In this document: positions 1 through 8,794 of the stretch, piece after piece | Numbering within the stretch: the stretch's first letter is position 1 | Layout: each line of letters begins with the position of its first letter | DNA from: Chryseobacterium aquifrigidense | GTDB lineage: Bacteria > Bacteroidota > Bacteroidia > Flavobacteriales > Weeksellaceae | Direction of reading: 5' to 3' | NCBI RefSeq assembly: GCF_006716485.1 | Contig: NZ_VFPD01000001.1 | Location: 2,338,008-2,402,007 of the forward strand | Length of the DNA: 64,000 nt | Made by a program: the position numbers and the translations under genes | The notes under the pieces: generated by a model | The model's database searches: none | The model's input: the letters and a program-made list of their open reading frames with translations, nothing else | Told to the model about the DNA's origin: nothing

Positions 1-91
1 TGTTTGCGATTCGGGGGGCGGGTTTCGGGATATGGAAAAGGTAAAAACTTTTTGCTCTTTTGCTTCAATGGTATTTAAATAAAAAAATAGA

Positions 92-901
92 ATGAAAAAA
101 ATAAAGATTTTTGGTTTGGTGGCTGCCGGAATATTGTTATTCAGTGCCTGTTCTGGAAGAAAGGATGATCCGAACTTTATCCGTGTCGGGATCACTTATG
201 GCCCGGAGCAGGAAATTGCTGAAGTAGCTAAAAAAGTAGCCAAGGATAGATACAATCTTGAAGTGGAACTGATCCCTTTCAATGATTATGTAGTTCCCAA
301 TGAAGCATTGACTAACGGAGATATTGATGCCAATGCTTTCCAGCATATTCCTTATTTAACAGAACAGTCGAAGCAGAGAGGTTATAATCTTGCCCCTGTA
401 GGCAATACTTTTGTTTATCCTATTGTAGCCTATTCAAAAAAGATTAAAAATGTCGGTGAATTACAGGCAGGCAATACGATTGTTATTCCCAATGATCCTA
501 CGAATGGAGGACGTTCTTTATTGCTTCTGCAAAAAAGCGGATTGCTGAAATTGAAAGCTGGCGTAGGACTTCTACCGAAAGTAACAGATATTACAGAAAA
601 CCCGAAACAACTCAAAATTATGGAGATTGAAGGTGCTCAGATTCCAAGAGTGTTGGAAGACAGAGATGTTGTTGTGGGAGTGATTAATAATAATTTTGCG
701 GCTCAGGCAGGTTTGAATCAGGAAAAAGAAGGTATTCTTGTGGAAGATAAAGACTCCCCTTATGTGAATGTGGTGGTTGCGAGACAAGATAATAAAAACA
801 GCCAGAAAGTAAAAAACTTTGTAAAAGCCTACCAGTCTCCCGAAGTGGAAAAGAAAGCTAAAGAAATTTTCAAAGGAGGTGCTGTGAAAGGATGGGATTG
901 A
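92..901 (+). CDS. metQ: MetQ/NlpA-family substrate-binding lipoprotein (methionine-type ABC importer)
   Basis: This is probably the periplasmic binding component of a methionine ABC importer, lipid-anchored to the inner membrane. The 269-aa protein opens with a lipoprotein signal whose lipobox is FSAC, with the acylated Cys at residue 20. The rest matches the NlpA/MetQ family: an early segment about IRVGITYGPEQEIAEVA, an NAFQHIPYL motif near residue 80 and NDPTNGGRSLLLLQ near residue 135, all characteristic of this family. Length is normal. The ATPase (MetN) and permease (MetI) are not in the window and would be expected to the left, since this gene is usually last in metNIQ. Substrate identity is inferred from the family; close relatives can bind D-methionine or other ligands. 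Confidence 0.85.
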   Translation: MKKIKIFGLVAAGILLFSACSGRKDDPNFIRVGITYGPEQEIAEVAKKVAKDRYNLEVELIPFNDYVVPNEALTNGDIDANAFQHIPYLTEQSKQRGYNLAPVGNTFVYPIVAYSKKIKNVGELQAGNTIVIPNDPTNGGRSLLLLQKSGLLKLKAGVGLLPKVTDITENPKQLKIMEIEGAQIPRVLEDRDVVVGVINNNFAAQAGLNQEKEGILVEDKDSPYVNVVVARQDNKNSQKVKNFVKAYQSPEVEKKAKEIFKGGAVKGWD

Positions 902-1260
902 TGAAAGAGTTTGAGAGTGTAAGGATTTTAGAGTAGTAGAGTTGAGAGAGGATTCGGGATTCGGGGTACAAGTTTTCGGGATGCGAGTTGGAGGGTTGGA
1001 GAGTAAGAGGGTTTAAGTTTAGATTCCTTCGGAATGAACAAACTACACGCTATACCTATACGTCCGCCTTGTCTTTCCGTAGGAATCTAAACACTGTGTT
1101 AGGAGCATTGTAAGATTCGAGGTGTTGAATGAAAGTATACGGGAGTAGCTTCATTCGTCTTTTATCATTTTGCAATTTCGCTTTTAGCCTTTTCACTTTT
1201 ATGTTTCCCATCAACTTCTCTTCAGTTTTTTCACATGTACAAATACAATATTGAATAAAA
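902..1260. repeat. Repeat-rich intergenic DNA with a 12-bp inverted repeat
   Basis: There is no gene here. A purine/G-rich stretch (about 925-1016) repeats motifs such as attcgggattcgggg, which also occur at positions 7-40. It is followed by perfect 12-bp inverted arms GTTTAGATTCCT (1017-1028) and AGGAATCTAAAC (1081-1092) around a 52-nt loop. This looks like a dispersed intergenic palindrome. Mobility or function is not shown by the sequence. Confidence 0.5.
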
Positions 1261-1262
1261 AG

Positions 1263-1291
1263 CTGTCCGCCAGTAAGCAGGCAGTTTTTTT
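1263..1291 (+). terminator. Possible rho-independent terminator
   Basis: Arms CTGTCCGC (1263-1270) and GCAGGCAG (1277-1284) pair with one wobble and one mismatch, followed by seven T. It could end transcripts from metQ before the promoter of the next gene. Confidence 0.45.
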
Positions 1292-1315
1292 ATTTGCTAA
1301 ATTTTATTTTCTCAA

Positions 1316-1347
1316 TTTGAGATAATAAAAAATTTTCTTTATTTTTG
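1316..1347 (+). promoter_or_regulatory. Bacteroidetes-type promoter of the GH3 gene
   Basis: TTTG (1316-1319) lies 20 nt before TATTTTTG (1340-1347), matching the Bacteroidetes -33/-7 consensus TTTG and TAnnTTTG. The GH3 start codon is 24 nt further on, with an AGAAAGG stretch before it. Confidence 0.6.
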
Positions 1348-1371
1348 TTTTTAATCAAATAGAAAGGCATT

Positions 1372-3636
1372 ATGTTAAAGAAAACCGTCATTATAAGTTT
1401 ACTCACCTTTATTTCTGCTTCTTATATGGCTCAGACAAATACTACCATCCCCGTTTATTTAGATGAATCCAAACCTGTAGAACAGCGTATTCAGGATGCA
1501 TTATCAAGAATGACACTGGAAGAAAAAGTGGCTATGCTTCACGCACAGTCGAAATTCAGTTCACCGGGTGTACCAAGATTGGGAATTCCGGAATTCTGGA
1601 CCACAGATGGTCCACACGGGGTTCGTCCTGAGGTAATGTGGGACGAATGGGATCAGGCCGGATGGACCAACGACTCTATTATCGCCTACCCTGCCCTGAC
1701 TGCTTTATCCGCAACATGGAACAAAAAAATGTCATGGAATTACGGGAAAGCGTTGGGTGAAGAAGCCCGTTACAGAAAAAAAGATATTCTTCTGGGACCT
1801 GGAGTTAATATTTACAGAACTCCGCTGAACGGAAGAAATTTTGAATATATGGGTGAAGATCCTTATCTGACTTCAAAGATGGTAGTTCCTTATATTAAAG
1901 GAGTGCAGTCTAATGGTGTAGCCACTTCTGTAAAACATTTTGCCCTGAACAACCAGGAAATGTTCCGTCATACGAGCAATGTGAATGTAGATGACAGAGC
2001 GCTTTATGAAATTTATCTCCCTCCTTTCAAAGCTGCGGTAACAGAAGGTGATTCATGGACCATCATGGGTGCTTACGATATGTACAAAGGCCAATACGCC
2101 AGCCAGAATCAGTATCTTTTAAATGATATTTTAAAGAAAGAATGGAACTATAAAGGGGTTGTAGTCTCTGACTGGGGTGCTGTAAACAATACTGAACAGG
2201 CCATTCATAACGGTCTTGATCTGGAATTCGGATCCTGGACCAACGGCCTTTCTGCCGGAACTAAAAATGCCTATGACAACTATTATCTGGCAAAGCCTTA
2301 TCTTGATCTGATTAAAGCAGGAAAAGTAGGAACTAAAGAATTGGATGACAAGGTAACCAGATTACTTCGTCTTGCATATAAAACAACGATGAACCGCAAC
2401 AAGCCTTTTGGAAATATTGCTTCTGAAGAGCATAAAGCCGTTGCGAAAGAAATTGGTGAAGAAGGAATTGTGTTATTAAAAAACCAAGGCAATGTTCTTC
2501 CGATCGATATAAATAAGGCTAAAAAGATAGCGGTTATCGGAGAAAATGCCATCAAAATAATGACTGTTGGCGGAGGTTCTTCTTCATTAAAAGTAAAATA
2601 TGAAACCCTTCCTTTAGACGGAATTAAATCCAGATTTGGAAAACAGGCAGATGTACAGTATGCAAGAGGTTATGTAGGTGATATCGGTGGTGAATACAAT
2701 GGCGTAAAATCCGGACAGGACTTAAAAGACACCCGCTCTGAAGCCGAATTACTGAATGAAGCGGTGGAATTGGCTAAAAAATCAGATTACGTCATTTTTG
2801 TAGGCGGATTAAATAAATCAGACTTCCAGGACAGCGAAGGAAACGACAGAAAAAGCTATGGATTACCATACAATCAGGATCACGTGATCTCTGCTCTTGC
2901 CAAAGCGAATAAAAACCTTGCCGTTGTTCTAGTTTCAGGAAATGCTGTAGCAATGCCATGGATCAAAGAAGTTCCCACTATTTTACAGTCGTGGTATCTG
3001 GGTTCTGAAGCTGGAAATTCACTTGCAGCAATTTTAGCCGGGGATGCCAACCCATCAGGAAAGCTTCCGTTTACTTTCCCTGTAAAACTTGAAGACAACT
3101 CAGCACACCAGCTGGGAGAATATCCGGGGCAGAAAGACGAATTTGCCGCAGGAAAGGGAAAAGATCAGAAAAATCCGATCAATATTACTTACAACGAAAG
3201 CATTTTTGTAGGCTACCGCTGGCATGATACTAAAAATATAAAACCGTTGTTCAGTTTCGGACATGGATTGAGCTATACCACTTTTGAATTCGGAAAAGCA
3301 AAAGCAGACCAGACCACCATTTCACAGGATGGAAAAATCACGTTTACCGTAACCGTAAAAAATACAGGTAAAAAAGCTGGTGCTGAAGTAGCCCAGCTTT
3401 ACATCAGTGATATAAAATCATCTGTTCCCCGTCCTTCAAAAGAACTGAAAGGTTTTGAAAAAGTATATCTGAATCCTGGAGAACAAAAGGAAGTGAGTTT
3501 TACTATTGATAAAACGGCTTTAAGCTATTTTGATGCTCAAAAACATGACTGGGTAGCTGAACCGGGAGATTTTGAAGCACTGATTGGAAATTCTTCTGAT
3601 GCCATTAAAACAAAAGTGAAATTTACTCTTAAATAA
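1372..3636 (+). CDS. Secreted glycoside hydrolase family 3 beta-glucosidase (BglX type)
   Basis: This is a retaining GH3 enzyme, probably hydrolysing beta-linked glucosides or oligosaccharides in the periplasm or outside the cell. The 754-aa protein has a signal peptide ending near YMAQ. It then has the (beta/alpha)8 N-terminal domain with KHFALNNQE and the nucleophile motif VVSDWGA (Asp267), the alpha/beta sandwich domain with the acid/base region DSEGNDR (Glu489), and a fibronectin III-like C-terminal domain (about 640-754, with RPSKELKGFEKV). Length and domain order are normal for BglX. It has its own promoter and terminator, so it is probably monocistronic. Substrate preference cannot be read from sequence; beta-xylosidases share this fold. 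Confidence 0.92.
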   Translation: MLKKTVIISLLTFISASYMAQTNTTIPVYLDESKPVEQRIQDALSRMTLEEKVAMLHAQSKFSSPGVPRLGIPEFWTTDGPHGVRPEVMWDEWDQAGWTNDSIIAYPALTALSATWNKKMSWNYGKALGEEARYRKKDILLGPGVNIYRTPLNGRNFEYMGEDPYLTSKMVVPYIKGVQSNGVATSVKHFALNNQEMFRHTSNVNVDDRALYEIYLPPFKAAVTEGDSWTIMGAYDMYKGQYASQNQYLLNDILKKEWNYKGVVVSDWGAVNNTEQAIHNGLDLEFGSWTNGLSAGTKNAYDNYYLAKPYLDLIKAGKVGTKELDDKVTRLLRLAYKTTMNRNKPFGNIASEEHKAVAKEIGEEGIVLLKNQGNVLPIDINKAKKIAVIGENAIKIMTVGGGSSSLKVKYETLPLDGIKSRFGKQADVQYARGYVGDIGGEYNGVKSGQDLKDTRSEAELLNEAVELAKKSDYVIFVGGLNKSDFQDSEGNDRKSYGLPYNQDHVISALAKANKNLAVVLVSGNAVAMPWIKEVPTILQSWYLGSEAGNSLAAILAGDANPSGKLPFTFPVKLEDNSAHQLGEYPGQKDEFAAGKGKDQKNPINITYNESIFVGYRWHDTKNIKPLFSFGHGLSYTTFEFGKAKADQTTISQDGKITFTVTVKNTGKKAGAEVAQLYISDIKSSVPRPSKELKGFEKVYLNPGEQKEVSFTIDKTALSYFDAQKHDWVAEPGDFEALIGNSSDAIKTKVKFTLK

Positions 3637-3687
3637 AACTGAGAGTTAAGAGTATAAACTCTATTTAATAATTATTTGATATAATGC

Positions 3688-3718
3688 AAACAGATTCCAG
3701 ATTGGGATCTGTTTTTTT
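3688..3718 (+). terminator. Terminator of the GH3 gene
   Basis: Arms AAACAGATTCC (3688-3698) and GGGATCTGTTT (3704-3714) form an 11-bp stem with one wobble around a short loop, and the T-run reaches 3718. Confidence 0.8.
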
Positions 3719-4176
3719 AATTTATTTAAACGCAAAGATTATTGAATTCTATCTTATCTGAGGAAGCAAAGAAAGGCAACAAAGTTGCGGATGAAGCTAA
3801 TGGATCATACGAATGCTTAGAAAAAATCAATCTTTTTGATTCCATCTTTGCTCCCTTTAAATTCAAAAGTATCTTAATGTAAAACTTTGCGTTAAAATAA
3901 AAATCCTAAGTCTGCTCAAATATTCAATCTTATTTTTTAAACCATTAAGGAGTTTTTAAGTGATGAAGAAAAATTAAGATTCAAATAAATTTGAATAAAG
4001 CGTTGCATCTGATAAATGTCTTTAGACATTCTCTTAATAATCTTAACAACTTAATATTTTCTTAATGGTTCAAAAACTTCAGTGTAGATTTTTTGCTATA
4101 GCATAAATATTTTAGAAAAATAAAAAACAGACTCCAAATTGAAACCTGCTTTTATTTTTACCTGACAAATCTTGAA
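3719..4176. other. Intergenic region, no gene seen
   Basis: This AT-rich stretch separates the convergent GH3 and TonB-receptor genes. I see no credible coding frame. A weak hairpin around 4125-4155 (cagactcc ... cctg), with A-runs that read as T on the minus strand, may terminate the receptor transcript. Confidence 0.5.
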
Positions 4177-6363
4177 TTATTTTCCGCCGCCGCCGTTTTT
4201 CTCTACGTCAGTTTTCGTATTTTCTTTTACCTTCTGGTTTCCGAAGCGCTTCACAAACGTAAGGGAAACTCCGTACCAATCCCATTTTGAGTACTCTCTG
4301 AAAGTTCCGTCCTGGCTGTAAGTTGTGTTATCACCATAAGGTCTTTTAAAAATATTCATCAGCTGCATACTCAGCTCCATTTGAGTTTTCGGGAATATTT
4401 TGGTGACTGAAATATTGTGGAAAACATTGGTATTGTTTGCATATGAGTTTCCATTGTTCTGATTGGCCAATTCTACCCATGCACTCAGGTTAATGTTTTT
4501 ATTGAAAAGGTTCGTATAAGAAACATTCGCAGAAGCTCCCCAATAACTGATATAATCTTTGGCACCCAGTTTATTTTTCTCATTAAAATCTTTGTTATTA
4601 ATATAATACCATCCGAATCCTGCATTCACATTCAGTTTATTTTTCAGGAAGTTCTGATTGGTATTGGCAAAAAGGTAATATTTTTCAACCTTTCCGTCAA
4701 AGTTTCCGGGTAGTGAAACCGTTCTTCCGTTTTCCGTTACATAAGTCGTCCAGTAATCCTGATTGGTGTGCATATATCTTGCAGAAATAAAATACTTCTT
4801 CAGAATTCCGAATTTCATATAAACCCGGTCATTCGGGTTGGGATTCAGATAAAGGTTTCCTCTGGAATAGGTACCGTTAATTTCAGGCATCAGGAAAGGG
4901 TTAAACTCAGAATACCATGGTCTCCAGATGCTTCGGTTATAGGTAAGACTCAGGTCAAATTTCTCTGAAAAGCTATATTTCAGCAATAAATTGGGAAGAA
5001 AAGTTCCGTAAGAATCTCTTCTCTCTGTACCTGCTACTTCCTGTCTTACTTTATAATCAATGTATTCGTATCGGATTCCGATTCTCGTTTCCAGTTTTTC
5101 GAAAAATGTCTTACTATAATTGGCATATAAAGAGCTCAGATGATCTTCATAATGGAATCTGTCATTTTTGGATAGATTAGCAAATTCCGGGGTAGGATTA
5201 TTCATGCTGAATCCATAAAGGCTGTTGGAAATAGCATGGTTATTGATTTCCGTTTTACCGCCCACTTCCATAGTGCCGCCCGATTTACCGAAAGGATGTG
5301 TATAATCCACTTTCAGATAATAATTACGCATCTGGTTGGAGCTGATAACCCCAAGCTGCTGAGTGGTTTTCACTCCCTGTTTATCAATTAATTTATCAAT
5401 CAGGTTATCATTGCTATCACCGGAGTAATTGGTTCCCAAATTAATATCTAAGATTCTGTTCTTTTCTTTATCATAATATTTATAGAAAGCATTGGTTCCC
5501 AGATTACGGCTGAATCCCCAATTGTTCTGGCTTTGGAGGAAAGATTCTCCCGGATCTCCATCTTTTGACGTCATCCCATCAGATTCTGCTGAAAGTAAAT
5601 TCCTGTTTTGTGAATATTCCAGTACAAGTCCGAAATTATTTTTGTCATTAATTTCAAACTCTGACGTAGAAGAAATGGAAGGGCTTTCATTTCTCATTAC
5701 GTTTTCCAGGTTGAAGCGGGTAAGCTTATTATTTTCATAACGGTTATCCCAGGTTTGGGTTTTCTGTACATAATTTCCGTTATTGTATCCTCCAATAAAG
5801 GTTTGGGTAAACTTTTTCTTATGATAGTTCAGGTTGAAATTCGTGTATTGTGAATTCTTCGTACTTTGTCTGTTATTGAGGGAGATGCTTCCTTTTAGTC
5901 CTTCGTCATCCCTTTTTTTAAGAACAATATTGATCACGGATCCTGAAGTTTCATAACGGGAAGACGGGCTGGTAATGACTTCAATTTTCATCAGGTTATC
6001 GGCTGGAATAGTTTTAAGGTATTCCTTCAATTCTTTCCCAGTAAATACAGATTTCCTGTCGTTGATGTATACGGTAACCATTTGCCCCTCGGCTTTTACC
6101 TCATCATTGTTATCAATACTCACCAAAGGCGTCATTCTGAGAACATCCCATGTTGTATTTCCTGCCAGAATTGCACTATTCGCTACATTGAATACAGTTC
6201 TGTCTATTTTCGATTCTACTGTTGGCTTTCTGGCAACCAGTGTAACAGCTTCTATTTCTTTTGCATTTCCCTTCACAGTATCTTTGGCTACGGGAGCTGG
6301 AGCTTGCTGTGCCAGTGCTAATGAGCCTGTTAATAGTGCTATTGGAAATAATAGTATTTTCAT
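4177..6363 (-). CDS. TonB-dependent outer-membrane receptor (OMP_b-brl family)
   Basis: This is an outer-membrane active transporter that would be energised by TonB. The 728-aa protein has a signal peptide ending LALAQ. A short linker follows, then a plug domain at about 45-155 (VESKIDRTVFNV, TTWDVLRMTPLV, IKVEVITSPSSRYETSG-like region), then a long aromatic-rich beta-barrel typical of the Bacteroidetes outer-membrane beta-barrel group that lacks the SusC-type N-terminal repeat. It ends in a polar tail with GGGGK rather than a canonical terminal aromatic. No SusD partner is adjacent, so a glycan-uptake role is not supported. The ligand is unknown; a siderophore, peptide or other small molecule is possible. 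Confidence 0.85.
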   Translation of the reverse strand: MKILLFPIALLTGSLALAQQAPAPVAKDTVKGNAKEIEAVTLVARKPTVESKIDRTVFNVANSAILAGNTTWDVLRMTPLVSIDNNDEVKAEGQMVTVYINDRKSVFTGKELKEYLKTIPADNLMKIEVITSPSSRYETSGSVINIVLKKRDDEGLKGSISLNNRQSTKNSQYTNFNLNYHKKKFTQTFIGGYNNGNYVQKTQTWDNRYENNKLTRFNLENVMRNESPSISSTSEFEINDKNNFGLVLEYSQNRNLLSAESDGMTSKDGDPGESFLQSQNNWGFSRNLGTNAFYKYYDKEKNRILDINLGTNYSGDSNDNLIDKLIDKQGVKTTQQLGVISSNQMRNYYLKVDYTHPFGKSGGTMEVGGKTEINNHAISNSLYGFSMNNPTPEFANLSKNDRFHYEDHLSSLYANYSKTFFEKLETRIGIRYEYIDYKVRQEVAGTERRDSYGTFLPNLLLKYSFSEKFDLSLTYNRSIWRPWYSEFNPFLMPEINGTYSRGNLYLNPNPNDRVYMKFGILKKYFISARYMHTNQDYWTTYVTENGRTVSLPGNFDGKVEKYYLFANTNQNFLKNKLNVNAGFGWYYINNKDFNEKNKLGAKDYISYWGASANVSYTNLFNKNINLSAWVELANQNNGNSYANNTNVFHNISVTKIFPKTQMELSMQLMNIFKRPYGDNTTYSQDGTFREYSKWDWYGVSLTFVKRFGNQKVKENTKTDVEKNGGGGK

Positions 6364-6682
6364 GTGAGATTATAGTTTTATCTATAAGACCACCATCTGC
6401 ATAATTTCGTTACATCAAAAAAGAAAAAAAATTAAAATAAACACTTAATTACCAATCATATATAAGTATTTAATTTAAACATAAATTCAAAAACAATACA
6501 TATTTCTCAACAAAAGAACGTAATATAAATCACTATCATAATAAATATTCTTAAAAAAGCATTTTATACACAATCTAAATTTCAGTTAAAAAAGTTTTAA
6601 AATGAATAGTAATTTCATGAATATTTTACACTTAATTAATGTCAAGCAATTTTTATACAGGATTTCCAGCAGGTTTATCCAT
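6364..6682. other. AT-rich intergenic region
   Basis: This holds the upstream region of the TonB-receptor gene, which runs leftwards. It is extremely AT-rich with many A/T runs. I could not assign a convincing promoter and see no small gene. Confidence 0.5.
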
Positions 6683-6707
6683 AAAAAAGCCCGGATCTCA
6701 TCCGGGC
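6683..6707 (-). terminator. Terminator of the DUF2652/efflux transcript
   Basis: A perfect 8-bp stem GCCCGGAT / ATCCGGGC (6689-6696 and 6700-6707) with a 3-nt loop is followed on the minus strand by six T (6683-6688). It lies 47 nt past the stop of the DUF2652 gene. Confidence 0.85.
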
Positions 6708-6753
6708 CGCTAGCAATAGCAAATTTACAAGGATTAATATTAAAAAATATATG

Positions 6754-7305
6754 CTAGTTTAAATTTTCAAAATAATGGATAACGCCTACTTCAGGCAAAC
6801 GAAGCGGATCTTTATTAAAATCAGATTCTTTATTGTTACTGCTTTCCAGAAACGAATTACTGAAGAGCGCATAAGAAGGCTGTTCTGCTACTCCGTTTTT
6901 CAAAAGCTGATGGGCTTCCACAATCGTTTTTCCATATAGCTTTCTGAAGTTTCCAATATTGTATTGTGAAAAAGATCCATAATGAACAATAAACTTGAGG
7001 GCCAGATCAATTTTTGTACTTAAGCTCTTACTGAGCTCCTCTATTTTCCTGTTGAAAGCACTTCTCATCTTCCAAAGCATCGTTGAAATACTCTGGTAGG
7101 ATGGATTTTCATCATAACGGTAAAATAAAATAGCATCGCCTTCAATCTCGGAAATTTCAAAATACTGATCGTTTACCTCAATAAGTGTAGACAATAATTG
7201 CCGTACAATATATTCTCCGGTGTACAATTTTGTATTGAACACAAATTCGGTAAATCCGCTGAAATCCGGAATGAGAATGATCCCCTCTTGTATATTTGTC
7301 TTCAT
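6754..7305 (-). CDS. DUF2652-like protein
   Basis: This 183-aa cytoplasmic protein has no signal peptide. The opening LIPDFSGFTEFV, followed by IEGDAILFYR near residue 55, is the hallmark I associate with DUF2652, a family distantly reminiscent of the class III nucleotidyl cyclase fold (GDAILF resembles the cyclase GDA/GD motif). A complete set of cyclase catalytic residues is not evident, so enzymatic activity should not be assumed. It starts 59 nt after the outer-membrane factor gene on the same strand and ends at a strong terminator, so it may be the last gene of the efflux operon. A hairpin between the two genes may reduce its expression. Confidence 0.6.
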   Translation of the reverse strand: MKTNIQEGIILIPDFSGFTEFVFNTKLYTGEYIVRQLLSTLIEVNDQYFEISEIEGDAILFYRYDENPSYQSISTMLWKMRSAFNRKIEELSKSLSTKIDLALKFIVHYGSFSQYNIGNFRKLYGKTIVEAHQLLKNGVAEQPSYALFSNSFLESSNNKESDFNKDPLRLPEVGVIHYFENLN

Positions 7306-7325
7306 AATGATAATGGATTAGAAAC

Positions 7326-7351
7326 CTGCTTCATCATTACAGACGAAGCAG
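7326..7351 (-). terminator. Intercistronic hairpin
   Basis: CTGCTTC (7326-7332) and GAAGCAG (7345-7351) form a perfect 7-bp stem with a 12-nt loop between the outer-membrane factor gene and the DUF2652 gene. The following T-run on the minus strand is poor, so it could be a partial terminator or an mRNA-processing element. Confidence 0.4.
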
Positions 7352-7364
7352 ATTCAATTTTACT

Positions 7365-8777
7365 TTATTGCCATCCGCCTCCTACAGAGCGGTAAAGTGC
7401 TGTAATGGCATTCAGTCTCTGGGTTTTCAGAGAAGCCAGTTCCAGTTCTGCCTGTAGTTTATTCGTTTGTGCAATAATTACTTCTACATAAGTAGCCGAA
7501 TTATATTTAAATAACAAATCCGCCTTCTTTACTGCTTCTCCGGATTTCACAGCCAGCCCTTCTGCAATTTTCTGCTGTTCTTCCAGCTTTTTAATCTGTA
7601 CCAATGCATCAGAAACTTCAGCTACTGCTTTTAAAACAGATTGCTTAAAGTTAATTTCTGCCTGATCAGCCAATACTTTAGACTGTTCATACTGGGTTTT
7701 CAACTGTTTCCCATTCAAAATAGGTTGCGCCACAGCACCCGCCACCATTCCAAAAAGTGATCCCGGAATACTGAACCATTTGCTGATCTGGAAGGCATTC
7801 ACTCCACCCTGCGCAGTAATATTCAATGAAGGATACATACTCATTTTTGCCACATGAATAGCTGCTGCACTTTTTCTGACTTCAAATTCAGCTGTTTTAA
7901 TATCCGGTCTGTAGCTTAATAATTCTGAAGGAATACCTGCTGCCAGATGATCCGGAGACTGTACATTGTTCAGGCTTGCACTTCTTTCAATTTTTCCCGG
8001 CATAGAACCCGTTAACAGGCTCAAAGCATTTTCCTGAGTGGTCACAGAGCTTTCAATCGCCGGAATTGATTTCAGAATCTGATCTTTTACAATTTCCTGC
8101 TGCTGTACTGCCAACGCAGTTGTCAAACCAAGTTCCTGCTGTTTGGTCAGAAATTTCAGGGTATTATCTGCATACGCCAGATTCGATTTTGTAATTTCCA
8201 GCTGAGTATCCAGCATTAACAAGTTGTAATATCCCTGCACCACCGCAGATACAACCTGTGTTTTTACCGCTTTTGCCGCTTCCTGTGTTTTAAGATATTC
8301 TGCCAAAGCCTGTTCTTTTCTGCCTTTGATCTTACCCCAGATATCCGCTTCCCATGAAAAACTCAGAGAAGTTGTATAATCTTCCATATACCTTTTTCCC
8401 ATAAACTGTCCCGCCATCATCCCGTTCATACTATTGTCGGAAGGACGGTTGATATTGGCATTGGCCGAAGCACTGACTGTCGGTATATTGGCCCATTTGC
8501 TTTGGTTATATGCTAATGATGCAAATTCTATCTGCTTTAAAGCCACCTGAAGATCATTATTCTGTACCATTGCTTTATCAATTAACCCTACCAGAACAGG
8601 ATCTTTGAAGAAGTCTTTGTAGCTTATTTTAGCAATATTCTCCTGAGAATCCACCACCATACTGTCAGCTCTGAAAGCTTCGGGCATTTTTATTTCAGGT
8701 TGTTCATATTTCTGAACTTTACAGGAGATTGCTGTTCCGGAAATAAATGCGATGTATGCTATATTTTTAATTTTCAT
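7365..8777 (-). CDS. RND efflux outer-membrane factor lipoprotein (NodT/OprM type)
   Basis: This is the outer-membrane channel of a tripartite efflux pump. I prefer the ATG at 8777 over the upstream one at 8807. It gives a clean lipoprotein signal MKIKNIAYIAFISGTAISC, with the acylated Cys at residue 19, and removes an overlap with the pump gene. The roughly 470-aa protein has two OEP (TolC-like) repeats, with long coiled-coil helices (for example WEADIWGKIKGRKEQALAEY and the matching second-half segment with EVSDALVQIKKLEEQ) and the family motif PSELLSYRPDIKTAEFEVR. It starts 17 nt after the pump gene stop, so it is co-transcribed with pump and adaptor. Confidence 0.92.
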   Translation of the reverse strand: MKIKNIAYIAFISGTAISCKVQKYEQPEIKMPEAFRADSMVVDSQENIAKISYKDFFKDPVLVGLIDKAMVQNNDLQVALKQIEFASLAYNQSKWANIPTVSASANANINRPSDNSMNGMMAGQFMGKRYMEDYTTSLSFSWEADIWGKIKGRKEQALAEYLKTQEAAKAVKTQVVSAVVQGYYNLLMLDTQLEITKSNLAYADNTLKFLTKQQELGLTTALAVQQQEIVKDQILKSIPAIESSVTTQENALSLLTGSMPGKIERSASLNNVQSPDHLAAGIPSELLSYRPDIKTAEFEVRKSAAAIHVAKMSMYPSLNITAQGGVNAFQISKWFSIPGSLFGMVAGAVAQPILNGKQLKTQYEQSKVLADQAEINFKQSVLKAVAEVSDALVQIKKLEEQQKIAEGLAVKSGEAVKKADLLFKYNSATYVEVIIAQTNKLQAELELASLKTQRLNAITALYRSVGGGWQ

Positions 8778-8794
8778 TTTTAAAATCATTTGAT

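Noticed and set aside
4177..6363. SusC/SusD polysaccharide-utilisation locus with the GH3 enzyme
   Set aside because: The receptor lacks SusC-type N-terminal features, no SusD is present, and the two genes are convergent and separately terminated.
5975..6367. 130-codon plus-strand frame opposite the TonB receptor
   Set aside because: It is the antisense shadow of the conserved plug domain, with no independent support.
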